Shown piece after piece: positions 1 to 7,175 of a stretch of DNA of 36,391 bases. Within the stretch, counting starts at the first letter, position 1; each line of letters starts with the position of its first letter. The DNA is from Paenibacillus sp. BSR1-1 (GTDB taxonomy: Bacteria > Bacillota > Bacilli > Bacillales > Cytobacillaceae). The position numbers and the translations under genes are program-made. The DNA lies in contig NZ_JAQMWQ010000038.1 in assembly GCF_030403775.1 (NCBI RefSeq), forward strand, positions 1-36,391, read 5' to 3'. The notes under the pieces were generated by a model. The model had not been told where the DNA came from. It made no database searches and saw nothing but the letters and a program-made list of their open reading frames with translations.

Positions 1-81
1 TTGCCGCCAAGCTTTGGACACTCATATCTTACCAAGGGGCTTTTTTATATTCAAACCTCATATTTCTTCATTACAGGAATG

Positions 82-155
82 CTGCCCGTTAGTGGAACAT
101 GGAAAAGGAGTCGCAACTACAACTCCTTTTTCGATTAAGCACCCAATAGTTTAAG
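82..155 (-). repeat. Palindromic 3'-end repeat, copy 1 with terminator hairpin
   Basis: Two boxes related to CTAACGGG (plus strand ctgcccgttag at 82-92 and gcacccaatag at 139-149) flank a hairpin at 103-131, with arms AAAAGGAGT and ACTCCTTTT. It lies just 3' of the helicase gene and reads as its terminator on the minus strand. The same box-hairpin-box layout returns near 4.0, 31.7 and 35.2 kb with different hairpins inside. Confidence 0.6.
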
Positions 156-185
156 TAAAACCTTCACAAATTCCATTGAATCATT

Positions 186-1631
186 TCATAATGCTTTCTT
201 TTTTCGCGAGGTCATGGAACGATTTTTACGTTTATCATTGCCCCCTAATTCCCTATTCCCTTTATAGTTTCTCCTTGATTTCTCTTGTACCTTTATTTTA
301 GGCTTATTAGCATATCGCGGCGTCTCGGAAGTTAACTGAACAGGAACTTCCCTTTGTTCCTTGGACAACAATTTCAAGGCAACCGAAACTAACGCGATCG
401 AATCGTACTGATCGAGCAATTCACCTGCTGCATGTTTAAACGGTGTGTACTGCTCCTCTTCAACCAATTGAATCATCTTTTCTACTGCCGCTTGCTGTAT
501 AGACTCCCTTGCCTCTGCTACCGTCGGGATTGATTTGCGCTGGATATTTCCTTTCGAGGCTTTTTCAATATTGCGGATTTGTCCGGTTTCCCTTGGTGTA
601 GCAAATGTAATAGCTAAACCTGTTTTTCCTGCTCTCCCCGTTCGTCCGATTCGGTGAACATAACTTTCCGGGTCTTGAGGAATGTCAAAATTGTAGACGT
701 GGGTAACTCCTGAAACATCAATTCCCCTCGCAGCCACATCGGTCGCCACTAAAATATCAATGTTTCCCTCACGAAATTTATTCATCACAACATCTCGCTG
801 TCGTTGATCTAAATCCCCATGCAATCCATCAGCAAGATACCCTCTTTTATTCAATGCATCACTTAATTCATCCACGCGTCGTTTTGTTCTTCCAAAAATC
901 ACGGCTAATTCTGGGTTATCTACGTCTAACAGACGGCAAAGCACTTCAAATTTATCCCGTTCATTAACCTCGTAATAAATTTGCTTAACAGTTGGAGAGG
1001 TAACTTCCTTCGCTTTCATCTTTACTAACTCTGGCTCGTTCATAAATCTTTCCGCTAGGTTTTGAATCGGTTTTGGCATGGTTGCGGAGAACAGCAAGGT
1101 TTGTTTTTCTTCAGGGGTCTCTTTTAGGATTCGTTCGATATCCTCCAGAAAGCCCATATCTAACATTTCATCAGCTTCATCCAAAACCACGACTGAGATG
1201 CGATCTAACTTTAGCGTTTTACGTTTAATGTGGTCTAAAAGTCTACCGGGTGTTCCAGTAATAACGTGCGGACCCTTTTTTAATGCCTTAATTTGGCGAT
1301 CTATCGACTGCCCTCCATAAATAGGGAGAGAGATTATACCCATGTACTTCGCCAATCGATTAATCTCTTCTGAAACCTGAATAGCTAATTCTCTTGTAGG
1401 TGCAATTGCAATCGCCTGAACATGTTTTTTGCTTGTATCCACTTTCTCCAAGATTGGTATGGAAAAGGCAGCCGTCTTTCCGGTACCTGTTTGTGCTTGA
1501 CCTATAATGTCCTTCCCCGTCAAAGCTATGGGAATGGCTTTCTCTTGAATAGGAGACGCTTCTTCAAATCCCATATCCGTAATCGCTCTTTTAATGGGTT
1601 CACTAATGCCCATTTCCTGAAATGTTGTCAT
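186..1631 (-). CDS. cshA: DEAD-box ATP-dependent RNA helicase, CshA-like
   Basis: Predicted ATP-dependent RNA helicase of 481 aa that unwinds short RNA duplexes; in Bacillus this family acts in ribosome assembly, RNA decay and cold growth. All core motifs are visible in order: Q motif (GFEEASPIQ), motif I AQTGTGKT, Ia PTRELA, Ib TPGR, II DEAD, III SAT, V ATDVAARGID and VI HRIGRTGR. The last roughly 100 residues are basic (RKNRSMTSRKKK) and suit RNA binding. A TTG at 1637 would add two residues, but the AGAAGGGG ribosome site at 1641-1648 lies about 9 nt from ATG 1631, so I chose that. Length is close to B. subtilis CshA. It sits next to two cold-shock genes, fitting a cold/RNA-chaperone group. 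Assignment to CshA rather than another DEAD paralogue is by general similarity. Confidence 0.9.
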   Translation of the reverse strand: MTTFQEMGISEPIKRAITDMGFEEASPIQEKAIPIALTGKDIIGQAQTGTGKTAAFSIPILEKVDTSKKHVQAIAIAPTRELAIQVSEEINRLAKYMGIISLPIYGGQSIDRQIKALKKGPHVITGTPGRLLDHIKRKTLKLDRISVVVLDEADEMLDMGFLEDIERILKETPEEKQTLLFSATMPKPIQNLAERFMNEPELVKMKAKEVTSPTVKQIYYEVNERDKFEVLCRLLDVDNPELAVIFGRTKRRVDELSDALNKRGYLADGLHGDLDQRQRDVVMNKFREGNIDILVATDVAARGIDVSGVTHVYNFDIPQDPESYVHRIGRTGRAGKTGLAITFATPRETGQIRNIEKASKGNIQRKSIPTVAEARESIQQAAVEKMIQLVEEEQYTPFKHAAGELLDQYDSIALVSVALKLLSKEQREVPVQLTSETPRYANKPKIKVQEKSRRNYKGNRELGGNDKRKNRSMTSRKKKAL

Positions 1632-1771
1632 ACTCAAAAACCCCTTCTATGCGTTTACTATTTTTCATATTGGACTAAACTTCTTGATTGAATGCACATC
1701 TGTATTGATTTTTACAGGCTAATTTCCATTTGATTTGACTTTACATGTACCCCACTAATTAGTGAGTTGGT

Positions 1772-1804
1772 AAAAAAAACAGACTCTTAAAATAAGAGTC
1801 TGTA
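1772..1804 (-). terminator. Intrinsic terminator of first cold-shock gene
   Basis: Read on the minus strand, a perfect stem ACAGACTCTTA/TAAGAGTCTGT is followed by a run of eight T. It lies immediately 3' of the cold-shock gene ending at 1820. Confidence 0.85.
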
Positions 1805-1819
1805 CTTCTCTTCTTATAA

Positions 1820-2020
1820 TTAAGCCCTATGAACGTTTGAAGCTTGAGGTCCACGTTGACCTTGCTCAACATCAAAAGTCACTGCTTGACCTTCTTCAAG
1901 TGTTTTATATCCTTCGCCTTGAATCGCTGAGAAATGAACGAATACATCGTCTCCACCTTCACGTTCGATGAATCCGAAACCTTTTTCGCCGTTAAACCAT
2001 TTTACTTTACCTTTTTCCAC
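1820..2020 (-). CDS. Cold-shock protein (CSD fold), copy 1
   Basis: Small single-stranded nucleic-acid-binding chaperone of 66 aa with one cold-shock domain. RNP1-like KGFGFIE and RNP2-like VFVHF motifs are both present, in the usual order after GKVKWFNGEKG. The start is a GTG at 2020, placed by GGGAGG 9 nt upstream; an ATG farther upstream (2077) would add a non-homologous tail. The first 62 or so residues are identical to the second copy at 3192-3395, and only the last few differ (VHRA against VRKAA), pointing to recent duplication or gene conversion. A strong terminator follows. A long upstream region with stem-loops (2078-2180) could be a cold-responsive leader, which is inference. Confidence 0.92.
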   Translation of the reverse strand: MEKGKVKWFNGEKGFGFIEREGGDDVFVHFSAIQGEGYKTLEEGQAVTFDVEQGQRGPQASNVHRA

Positions 2021-2313
2021 TATTTGTTGCCTCCCTATAAAATTCACACAATTGTTAATGGATTGTAACATGACCAAGATGTTTAAGGAATCTTGGTATG
2101 GTCATATTATTACCTATTTGAATAAAAGATTATTCAGTATTTAGTATTCATACGCAACCATCCAAGAAGGGATGGTTAGGAAAAGAAGTGTTGTTATACA
2201 TCAAACCAATATGGAAAAAATTTGAGTGTTCGTATGCCTAAGATTAAACTATAATTGAACTAGGTGAAGGGATAGAATCCATTCGTTATAAAGGGCATGA
2301 TATGTGTTTTTAA
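2021..2313. other. Intergenic region with stem-loops
   Basis: No gene seen. It holds an imperfect dyad near 2070-2100 (TGACCAAGAT ... ATCTTGG ... GGTCA) and a perfect 8-bp hairpin at 2156-2177 (AACCATCC/GGATGGTT). They precede the cold-shock gene on the minus strand and could fold in its leader. Neither has a T-run, so they are not obvious terminators. Confidence 0.35.
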
Positions 2314-2427
2314 ATGTAAGTAACGAACAATTAGTGGATATCTATCTTAGTTCACTAAAAACTTGATTTAGATAAAGATTTTATAAGTTTGCTGGAGTTG
2401 AGAGGGATTGAAATAGAAAAACCTTAA
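2314..2427 (+). pseudogene. Sda-like sporulation checkpoint gene, frameshifted remnant
   Basis: Plus-strand coding traces read NEQLVDIYLSSLK and then, in another frame, LDLDKDFISLLELRGIEIEK before a TAA at 2425. The pattern of a short helix-turn-helix with LxxxYxxxxxLxLDxDFIxLLxxEI resembles Sda, the roughly 40-50 aa inhibitor of sporulation kinase KinA. At least two frame breaks occur, one right after ATG 2314 and one near 2360. No good ribosome site precedes it. The identity rests on motif resemblance only. Confidence 0.4.
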
Positions 2428-2676
2428 AGGTAAAAAGAGTGGTGTGACCCATAGCTTTTTACATTTTGTGTAATTTGTTAATATCCCTTGGTATTCGCTT
2501 ACAAGTGAAATGTTAGTAAATGAGTAAAAAAATATAGCGGATGGTTCCGAAGCTCTTCACTGCATATTTATAAAGCCAATAAATTAAAATTTTATTTCAA
2601 ATCAGTAAATGAAACCCCGTATAACATACATACGTTAATATCCAAGTGCATTAAATAAAGAAAATAAGGCTAAGAG

Positions 2677-2705
2677 TTGAGAACTTATGTACGCTATGTT
2701 ACAAC
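2677..2705 (+). promoter_or_regulatory. Possible sigma-A promoter of HU gene
   Basis: TTGAGA (2677-2682), a 17-nt spacer, then TACAAC (2700-2705), 45 nt before the HU start. The -35 matches 5 of 6 bases and the -10 matches 4 of 6. Confidence 0.4.
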
Positions 2706-2749
2706 TAAGGTACGTCCCATAGGGATTGTATAAAGGAGTGTTTATAAAA

Positions 2750-3022
2750 ATGAATAAAACAGAATTAGTTAATCAAGTAGCTACATCTGCAGAACTTACA
2801 CAGAAAGAAGCATCCAAAGCAGTAGATGCCGTTTTTGACACTGTTTTAGAAGCATTAAAAAATGGTGATAACGTTCAATTGATTGGATTTGGTAGCTTTG
2901 AGGTCCGTGAACGTGCAGCTCGTACAGGAAGAAATCCACAAACTGGAGAAGAAATTCAGATAGCAGCTGGAAAAGTTCCTGCCTTCAAGCCTGGCAAGGC
3001 GTTAAAAGATGCAGTTAAATAA
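2750..3022 (+). CDS. hup: HU-family DNA-binding protein
   Basis: Histone-like nucleoid protein of 90 aa that bends and compacts DNA as a dimer. It shows the full HU pattern: N-terminal MNKTELVNQVA helix, the GFGSFEVRER beta strand, the flexible DNA-binding arm with ARTGRNPQTGE, and the C-terminal AFKPGKALKDAVK helix. The start at ATG 2750 is set by AAAGGAG at 2732-2738; an upstream in-frame ATG at 2726 lies before this site and is not used. It is the only plus-strand gene among the first twenty or so, standing between two near-identical cold-shock genes. A hairpin at 3105-3126 probably ends its transcript. Confidence 0.95.
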   Translation: MNKTELVNQVATSAELTQKEASKAVDAVFDTVLEALKNGDNVQLIGFGSFEVRERAARTGRNPQTGEEIQIAAGKVPAFKPGKALKDAVK

Positions 3023-3104
3023 TTAAAGAGTTAAAGACAAATTAGGACATTCCCTAATTGTATGCTACACTTGGTTTACCATTTGATTTACTGTTTTCCA
3101 TGTT

Positions 3105-3132
3105 CCCTACTTATTTATAAGTGGGGTTCCTG
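3105..3132 (+). terminator. Probable terminator of HU gene
   Basis: A 9-bp stem CCCTACTTA/TAAGTGGGG with a 4-nt loop is followed by ttcctgttta. The T-run is weak, so efficiency is uncertain. Confidence 0.5.
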
Positions 3133-3140
3133 TTTATAAA

Positions 3141-3174
3141 AAATAAAAGGCAGACTCCAAAATAAGAGCCTACC
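3141..3174 (-). terminator. Intrinsic terminator of second cold-shock gene
   Basis: Read on the minus strand, GGTAGGCTC pairs with GAGTCTGCC (9 bp with G-T wobbles), followed by TTTTATTT, just after the cold-shock gene ending at 3192. Confidence 0.7.
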
Positions 3175-3191
3175 TTCCCTGTTTTGTAAAA

Positions 3192-3395
3192 TTAAGCAGC
3201 CTTACGTACGTTTGAAGCTTGAGGTCCACGTTGACCTTGCTCAACATCAAAAGTCACCGCTTGACCTTCTTCAAGTGTTTTATAGCCTTCGCCTTGAATC
3301 GCTGAGAAATGAACGAATACATCGTCTCCACCTTCACGTTCGATGAATCCGAAACCTTTTTCGCCATTAAACCATTTTACTTTACCTTTTTCCAT
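3192..3395 (-). CDS. Cold-shock protein (CSD fold), copy 2
   Basis: Second cold-shock domain protein, 67 aa, nearly identical to the one at 1820-2020 and with the same KGFGFIE and VFVHF RNA-binding motifs. The start is ATG 3395 with TAGGAGG about 9 nt upstream. Here ATG replaces the GTG of copy 1, so copy 2 should be translated better. The DNA is also nearly identical across the reading frame (a few synonymous changes), while leaders and terminators differ. The pair encloses the HU gene and forms a direct repeat of about 200 bp, a substrate for recombination that would delete or duplicate HU. Confidence 0.93.
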   Translation of the reverse strand: MEKGKVKWFNGEKGFGFIEREGGDDVFVHFSAIQGEGYKTLEEGQAVTFDVEQGQRGPQASNVRKAA

Positions 3396-3563
3396 TTGTA
3401 TTGCCTCCTAGTGTGTAAACACACACAATTTAATACTATCCTTGCTCTCAGTGATCATCAAGACGAAAAGTTACAAATCCTTTACACCGAACAAAAATAA
3501 TTCTTTTTAATCATACCATTTTTTGTAAAAATTAGCAAGAGACAGAAAAATCGATTGAGCTAC

Positions 3564-3760
3564 CTAATTCTTTATGATAATCATTGCCGTATATTTTGTA
3601 TCAGGATTCACTCCATATTCTGTGTGCATGCTTACAGCAAGAGGAACAGCATTTATTTAACATCTATAAGCTTTCCTTCCTCTAATGAGCCAAGAAAATC
3701 ATTAACTACCCGGATAAGTTCTGCGAAGTCTGTACTTTGAAAACCTTTTGCCTCATACAT
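3564..3760 (-). pseudogene. Cse60-like small sporulation protein, frameshifted
   Basis: A strong ribosome site (GGGAGG) precedes ATG 3760, and the frame opens with MYEAKGFQSTDFAELIRVVN, ending FLGSLEEGKLIDVK and TAA at 3653. Moving one base at that point restores an open frame reading NAVPLAVSMHTEYGV ... KYTAMIIIKN to TAG 3564. The pieces together (about 60 aa, N-terminal MYxxK, an IIDVKY-type turn, a final TAMIIIK strand) match the small Cse60 sporulation family (sigma-E-dependent in B. subtilis). A single missing base after the lysine codon explains the break, so it is either a recent mutation or a sequencing error. Confidence 0.55.
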
Positions 3761-3963
3761 AAATTTATTCCTCCCTTCATCTTATATTTATACACAAAAG
3801 GCATATTCTCCTATAAGAACTCCTATTATTTAAAATCCTTTCACCCGTCTTATTTGTTTGTAATATTCATGTACTTTTGTTTTTCAACTATTCTTTCTCG
3901 TTTTAATCACACCCTAAAGTCCACTTGTATAAGACATAATTCCACGTAATAAACCTTTTTACC
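3761..3963. other. AT-rich intergenic region
   Basis: Lies between the Cse60-like remnant and the first full palindromic repeat. I see no supported gene, hairpin terminator or repeat here. Confidence 0.4.
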
Positions 3964-4046
3964 TTCTTCAAGTAACCTGCCCCCGTTAGCTCAACAATAA
4001 AAAAGACCGCCGCAGCGATCCTTTCTTTAACTCTTGCACCCGTTAG
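3964..4046 (-). repeat. Palindromic 3'-end repeat, copy 2 with terminator
   Basis: Plus-strand boxes ctgcccccgttag (3977-3989) and gcacccgttag (4036-4046) flank a hairpin at 4000-4021. On the minus strand it reads GGATCGC-tgcg-GCGGTC plus TTTTTT. It begins 1-2 nt past the stop of the acetyltransferase gene and should terminate it. The hairpin core is shared with the copies at 31651 and 35215. Confidence 0.75.
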
Positions 4047-4047
4047 C

Positions 4048-4611
4048 TTAATAAAGATAGCCTAAAAAATCTAGATCTCCTTCGCGCCAACCATACTTAC
4101 CAACTTCTTTAATCATTAATCCCTCAATTACTTCATAACCTACACCCCTTGTAATTTGACTTTCATGGTCAATTTTTAACCATTTACATTTGTTCGTAAC
4201 TGACCTGTATCCATTTTTTAAATACAACGTTTCGTTGTCAGCAAATAACAATAAAAAATCAATATTTCTATTGCAACAAAACTGTTCAATTTCTAAAAGT
4301 AACATCGAACCTATCCCCTGTGAGCGAGTGTTTTGGGTGACACATAAATCAATTAGACCAAGCACTCTTATAGGATTTCCATTAAGATTCATCACTCTGT
4401 AATCTATTCCTACCTGTCCTACAAGTTGATTTTTTTGGTTAAAAGCTACAAATCTAAAATGGGGTAATTGTTTAAAATAAATTCTGTTTTTTGGAAAGTC
4501 TTCTTGAAAACATTCGCTTAACAATTCTTGTATATTTGAAGTTAAATCATTACCCATCTCATAATCAAATACCATATCTATCTTCACATTATCTACTCCA
4601 ATTATCTTCAT
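4048..4611 (-). CDS. GNAT family N-acetyltransferase
   Basis: Predicted acetyl-CoA-dependent N-acetyltransferase of up to 187 aa; the substrate is unknown. The acetyl-CoA-binding motif A is clear: LCVTQNTRSQGIGSMLLLEIE, with the R-x-x-G-x-G/A type turn at RSQGIG (about residues 96-101). It is followed by FLLLFADNETLYLKNGY, the usual beta5-alpha4 segment where an incoming molecule sits. Overall layout (PHFRFVAF ... QVGIDYRVM) recalls NodA-like and aminoglycoside-2'-type GNATs, but I cannot name a substrate. ATG 4611 has no good ribosome site and falls at the edge of a repeat. GTG 4587 has GGAG 8 nt upstream and may be the true start (VKIDMVFDYEMG). The gene is flanked by palindromic repeats on both sides, as an accessory cassette would be. 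Confidence 0.8.
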   Translation of the reverse strand: MKIIGVDNVKIDMVFDYEMGNDLTSNIQELLSECFQEDFPKNRIYFKQLPHFRFVAFNQKNQLVGQVGIDYRVMNLNGNPIRVLGLIDLCVTQNTRSQGIGSMLLLEIEQFCCNRNIDFLLLFADNETLYLKNGYRSVTNKCKWLKIDHESQITRGVGYEVIEGLMIKEVGKYGWREGDLDFLGYLY

Positions 4612-4619
4612 TAGGGCAG

Positions 4620-4680
4620 CCCCTGTCTTCTTGAACTAAAGCACCCGTTACTTTAAGTGTAATGTTTCACAATTCTACTT
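4620..4680 (-). repeat. Palindromic 3'-end repeat, copy 3
   Basis: Plus strand ttgaactaaagcacccgttactttaag around 4631-4657 forms the imperfect palindrome AACTAA-GCACCC-GTTA-TT seen in the other copies, followed by a gtttcacaatt tail that is also found in copies 1 and 5. It lies between the acetyltransferase gene and the next upstream gene. Confidence 0.6.
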
Positions 4681-4720
4681 AAAAAAAGGCTCTGTCGTAC
4701 ATTAGGGGTCATTTTGCGTT

Positions 4721-4750
4721 AAACTAAAACCGTTTTAAAAAAACGGTTTT
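4721..4750 (-). terminator. Possible intrinsic terminator
   Basis: Stem AAAACCGTTT/AAACGGTTTT (4726-4735 with 4741-4750), 32 nt past the stop of the gene at 4782. The following minus-strand sequence AGTTTAACG is only moderately T-rich. Confidence 0.5.
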
Positions 4751-4781
4751 GTGATAAAGCTTGTTTAGTTGCTAAATCATG

Positions 4782-5297
4782 TTACTGCATAAGGGATTTC
4801 ACTTCGGATTCAATGCGTAATCTGTAAAAAACTTGCAACCATGCAGGCTGTAATTCAATTTCAGGGAAAATTTTCTCTAATCTTCTTTTGCCTACACGCT
4901 TATCAAGTATTGCAAACAATCTAACAATGGGGCTTTCATTAACCAAACTTTCTTCAATACTGTGATTTTGATAATAGTAGAAAGCTTCGTAAAATCCATA
5001 CTGGTCAAACCCTCCAAAGTTTTCCGTTTCCAAGTGAATTCTATCCCAATATTCCCACCAAGGCATATCCTCCATATTCGGAATTACGACACTCTTTTTT
5101 GCCTCAACTCTTTTGTTCTGCCAGTCGAAAAAACAGGATTTAAAACCTTCTTTACCGTCAATCCGAATAGCCACCCTTCCTTCTTGATCGTGAGACTTTC
5201 GATACCGGGTAGCGAAATACTGAATTCTTCCTTTAAGCGATTCGCAAATATTATCTTGTTCAAGAATTTTACGCATCTTACTCCATGATTGCCCCAA
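4782..5297 (-). CDS. Uncharacterised soluble protein, 171 aa
   Basis: I do not recognise a characterised family. The protein opens MGQSWSKMRKILEQDNICES, has a region rich in aromatic residues (MPWWEYWDRIH, YGFYEAFYYYQNHSIEES) and ends with a charged helix carrying KRVGKRRLEKI. The early stretch LKGRIQYFATRYRKSHDQEGR followed by RIDGKE suggests a small beta-rich domain that could bind a substrate. There is no signal peptide or membrane segment. ATG 5297 is used; the preceding minus-strand sequence AAGGAGTCGTT gives a good ribosome site. It stands alone between palindromic repeats 3 and 4, in the same orientation as its neighbours. Similar stand-alone proteins occur in Bacillus accessory regions, but I can give no function. 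Confidence 0.75.
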   Translation of the reverse strand: MGQSWSKMRKILEQDNICESLKGRIQYFATRYRKSHDQEGRVAIRIDGKEGFKSCFFDWQNKRVEAKKSVVIPNMEDMPWWEYWDRIHLETENFGGFDQYGFYEAFYYYQNHSIEESLVNESPIVRLFAILDKRVGKRRLEKIFPEIELQPAWLQVFYRLRIESEVKSLMQ

Positions 5298-5404
5298 AAT
5301 AACGACTCCTTACATAAACAGAATATAATCTTTCCTCACTTTAAAAATTGTTCTAGCTTTTAAAGTTGTTTTTTGCATATAAAAAATATCCATCATTTCT
5401 ATGT

Positions 5405-5436
5405 TCATGTTCAACTAACGCACCCGTTGAAGAACA
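5405..5436 (-). repeat. Palindromic 3'-end repeat, copy 4 (short)
   Basis: Plus strand ttcaactaacgcacccgttgaa (ends paired TTCAAC/GTTGAA) about 20 nt beyond the stop of the gene ending at 5458. Only the core palindrome is present, without a GC-rich hairpin. Confidence 0.6.
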
Positions 5437-5457
5437 AAAGTAGTGAAATGGCAGTGG

Positions 5458-6171
5458 TTAACTTTGCTTAATTATAATTTTTTCGATAAAATCCACGCAC
5501 TCCACTGCTAATGTATTTAATATATAATCTATTGCTTGATGTCCGCCATTCCCCAAATCAATATGGACTTTGTACTTTCCCCTTATTTTCTTAAATTCTC
5601 CTAAATAGTTGATAAATTCACCATTTGTTCTTTTCAAATCATTCCAATTACATATTGCTTTATTAAATGTGTTTTTTAAAATTTGACTATTATCATCACT
5701 TTTATTTTTACTTACACTTATTTCAAAGGAAACATCTGTTTCGAGATAACCTGAATATTCCACTACAAATGGATATGAAGTTGTGTCAACAACTTTTGTC
5801 TTTTTCTTGCTACCTATTTTTAATGAACTAACTGGGAAATCCTCGCTCCAACTGAATGTTATATCTATATCCTCAACATTATCACTTGGTAGAACATTCT
5901 TTTTAACAGAAGAACTCCATTTGACTGTAACATCTCTTCCAAAACTACTCCAATCTATAACCATCCCCGTTAAAAAGCCATTCCCATTACTATTAAAAAT
6001 CACCTTATCTTCGTTAATAAAGAGTACACATACACAGTTAGCAATGGGTTCCTCCAAAAGTTTACTGCCGCTTTCTGTAAGTTGACTTGTCATCTTCGAA
6101 GCAAATGATGGATGAAACTCATATTCATCGTATGCAACCGTTATTAATTCAAATTCTTTATATTTTACCAT
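5458..6171 (-). CDS. Uncharacterised protein, 237 aa
   Basis: No recognised family. The frame reads MVKYKEFELITVAYDEYEFH and continues as a mostly beta-strand protein with many polar residues and no signal peptide or membrane segment. The start at ATG 6171 is set by AAGGAG 6-10 nt upstream; the frame could open 13 codons earlier but that leader carries the ribosome site itself. The end (VECVDFIEKIIIKQS) is a likely helix. Base composition is more AT-rich than metE or the nik genes. It lies between palindromic repeats 4 and 5, like the two genes before it, and next to a serine recombinase, which suggests recent gain. No operon partner is close enough to infer a role. Confidence 0.75.
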   Translation of the reverse strand: MVKYKEFELITVAYDEYEFHPSFASKMTSQLTESGSKLLEEPIANCVCVLFINEDKVIFNSNGNGFLTGMVIDWSSFGRDVTVKWSSSVKKNVLPSDNVEDIDITFSWSEDFPVSSLKIGSKKKTKVVDTTSYPFVVEYSGYLETDVSFEISVSKNKSDDNSQILKNTFNKAICNWNDLKRTNGEFINYLGEFKKIRGKYKVHIDLGNGGHQAIDYILNTLAVECVDFIEKIIIKQS

Positions 6172-6245
6172 TGTTCTCTCCTTACTAAGAAAAAACCTCA
6201 ACATCACCAATTATTAAATTATCCAAACAATTTTATCAAAATTCT

Positions 6246-6300
6246 TTGTTCAACTAAACTGCCCTGTTAGTTTAAGTGAAAATATTCACAATTTCCTAAA
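6246..6300 (-). repeat. Palindromic 3'-end repeat, copy 5
   Basis: Plus strand ttcaactaaactgccctgttagtttaag contains AACTAA/TTAGTT arms around actgccctg, then the gtgaaaatattcacaattt tail. It lies between the recombinase stop (6354) and the start of the unknown gene. Confidence 0.6.
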
Positions 6301-6353
6301 TTGAAAAATCCTTTGCTTTTGCTAAAAAAGATTATTTTGCCGAGTTTCTTCTA

Positions 6354-6974
6354 TTATATATTGATAATTTTCTCTTCTCTTTCATACTCCTTAACTAACT
6401 TATAAAAAGTGGTCTTTTTAACCCCTATTTTTTGCATGGCCTGTACAGCTGTCATCTCTCCCGATTTCCATCGATAATAGGCTTGTTTAAAATCTTCAGT
6501 AATGGTAGATTTGGGTCGACCAAATGCAACACCTTTTTGCAAAGCCACATCAATTCCTTCACGTTGCCGTTTTCGAATTCGTTCTCGTTCTTCTTGTGCC
6601 ATCCAGGAAAGGATCTGTAAAACTAAATCAGCTATGAAGGTCCCCAAGCTATCCTTATACTGTGTCGTGTCCAATAATGGCATGTCTAAAACGACGATGT
6701 CCGCCTGAATATTTTTAGTAATATCATTCCACTCATGAACAATCTCTTCTTTATTCCGTCCAAAACGATCAAGTGAATGGATATAAAGAATATCCCCTTT
6801 CCGAATGATGCGTTTCAACAATTGATACTGGACACGGTCAAAATCTTTTCCACTTTGTTTATCCATAAAAATATCACGTTGGTCGACTCCCATTTTTTTC
6901 ATGGCTTCAAGTTGTCGACCTTCATTTTGATCTTTGCTGCTAACTCGTATGTACCCAAATTTCCGAACGTCCAT
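6354..6974 (-). CDS. Serine recombinase (resolvase/invertase family)
   Basis: Full-length small serine recombinase of 206 aa that would cut and rejoin DNA at a paired site through a phosphoserine intermediate. The catalytic domain runs from MDVRKFGYIRVSSKDQ (catalytic Ser12) through the HSLDRFGRN arginine cluster and the QEERERIRKRQREGI E-helix. A C-terminal helix-turn-helix follows the FGRPK hinge (MTAVQAMQKIGVKKTTFYKLV). Start ATG 6974 has AAAGGGAG upstream. The 150 bp 5' of the gene holds dyads built on CGTTCGTAAAAGT (7021-7144), which look like its res site. It probably came with a transposon or plasmid-like element, but no partner transposase is visible. It could instead act as a DNA invertase. 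Confidence 0.9.
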   Translation of the reverse strand: MDVRKFGYIRVSSKDQNEGRQLEAMKKMGVDQRDIFMDKQSGKDFDRVQYQLLKRIIRKGDILYIHSLDRFGRNKEEIVHEWNDITKNIQADIVVLDMPLLDTTQYKDSLGTFIADLVLQILSWMAQEERERIRKRQREGIDVALQKGVAFGRPKSTITEDFKQAYYRWKSGEMTAVQAMQKIGVKKTTFYKLVKEYEREEKIINI

Positions 6975-7020
6975 ATTTTTCTCCCTTTCCGGTTCATTCT
7001 ATCTCTTATTCTACCAAAAA

Positions 7021-7144
7021 CGTTCGTAAAAGTGGTTAGAAAATCCCGAACGTTCAAAAATGTTTTTTACACTTAAACGAACGTAAAAAACGGCACTTTT
7101 TGAGCAAAAATAAACCGTTCGTAAAAGTGTACTTTTACGAACGG
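7021..7144. other. Res-like recombinase binding array
   Basis: A 14-bp inverted repeat CCGTTCGTAAAAGT / ACTTTTACGAACGG at 7115-7144 is separated by the dinucleotide GT, the layout of a serine recombinase crossover site. Further copies of the half-site lie at 7021-7035 (CGTTCGTAAAAGTGG), 7047-7055 (CGAACGTTC) and 7068-7083 (ACACTTAAACGAACG), giving a three-part array upstream of the recombinase gene. The large dyad may also act as the metE terminator, since TTTATTTTTGC follows it on the minus strand. Confidence 0.6.
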
Positions 7145-7175
7145 GTTTACAATAAGAAATAACCTTACTACTCTT

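Noticed and set aside
1..60. Terminator-like hairpin at the window edge (CTTTGG/CCAAGG then TTTTTT)
   Set aside because: Stem of only 6 bp with a large loop and no gene visible upstream in the window.
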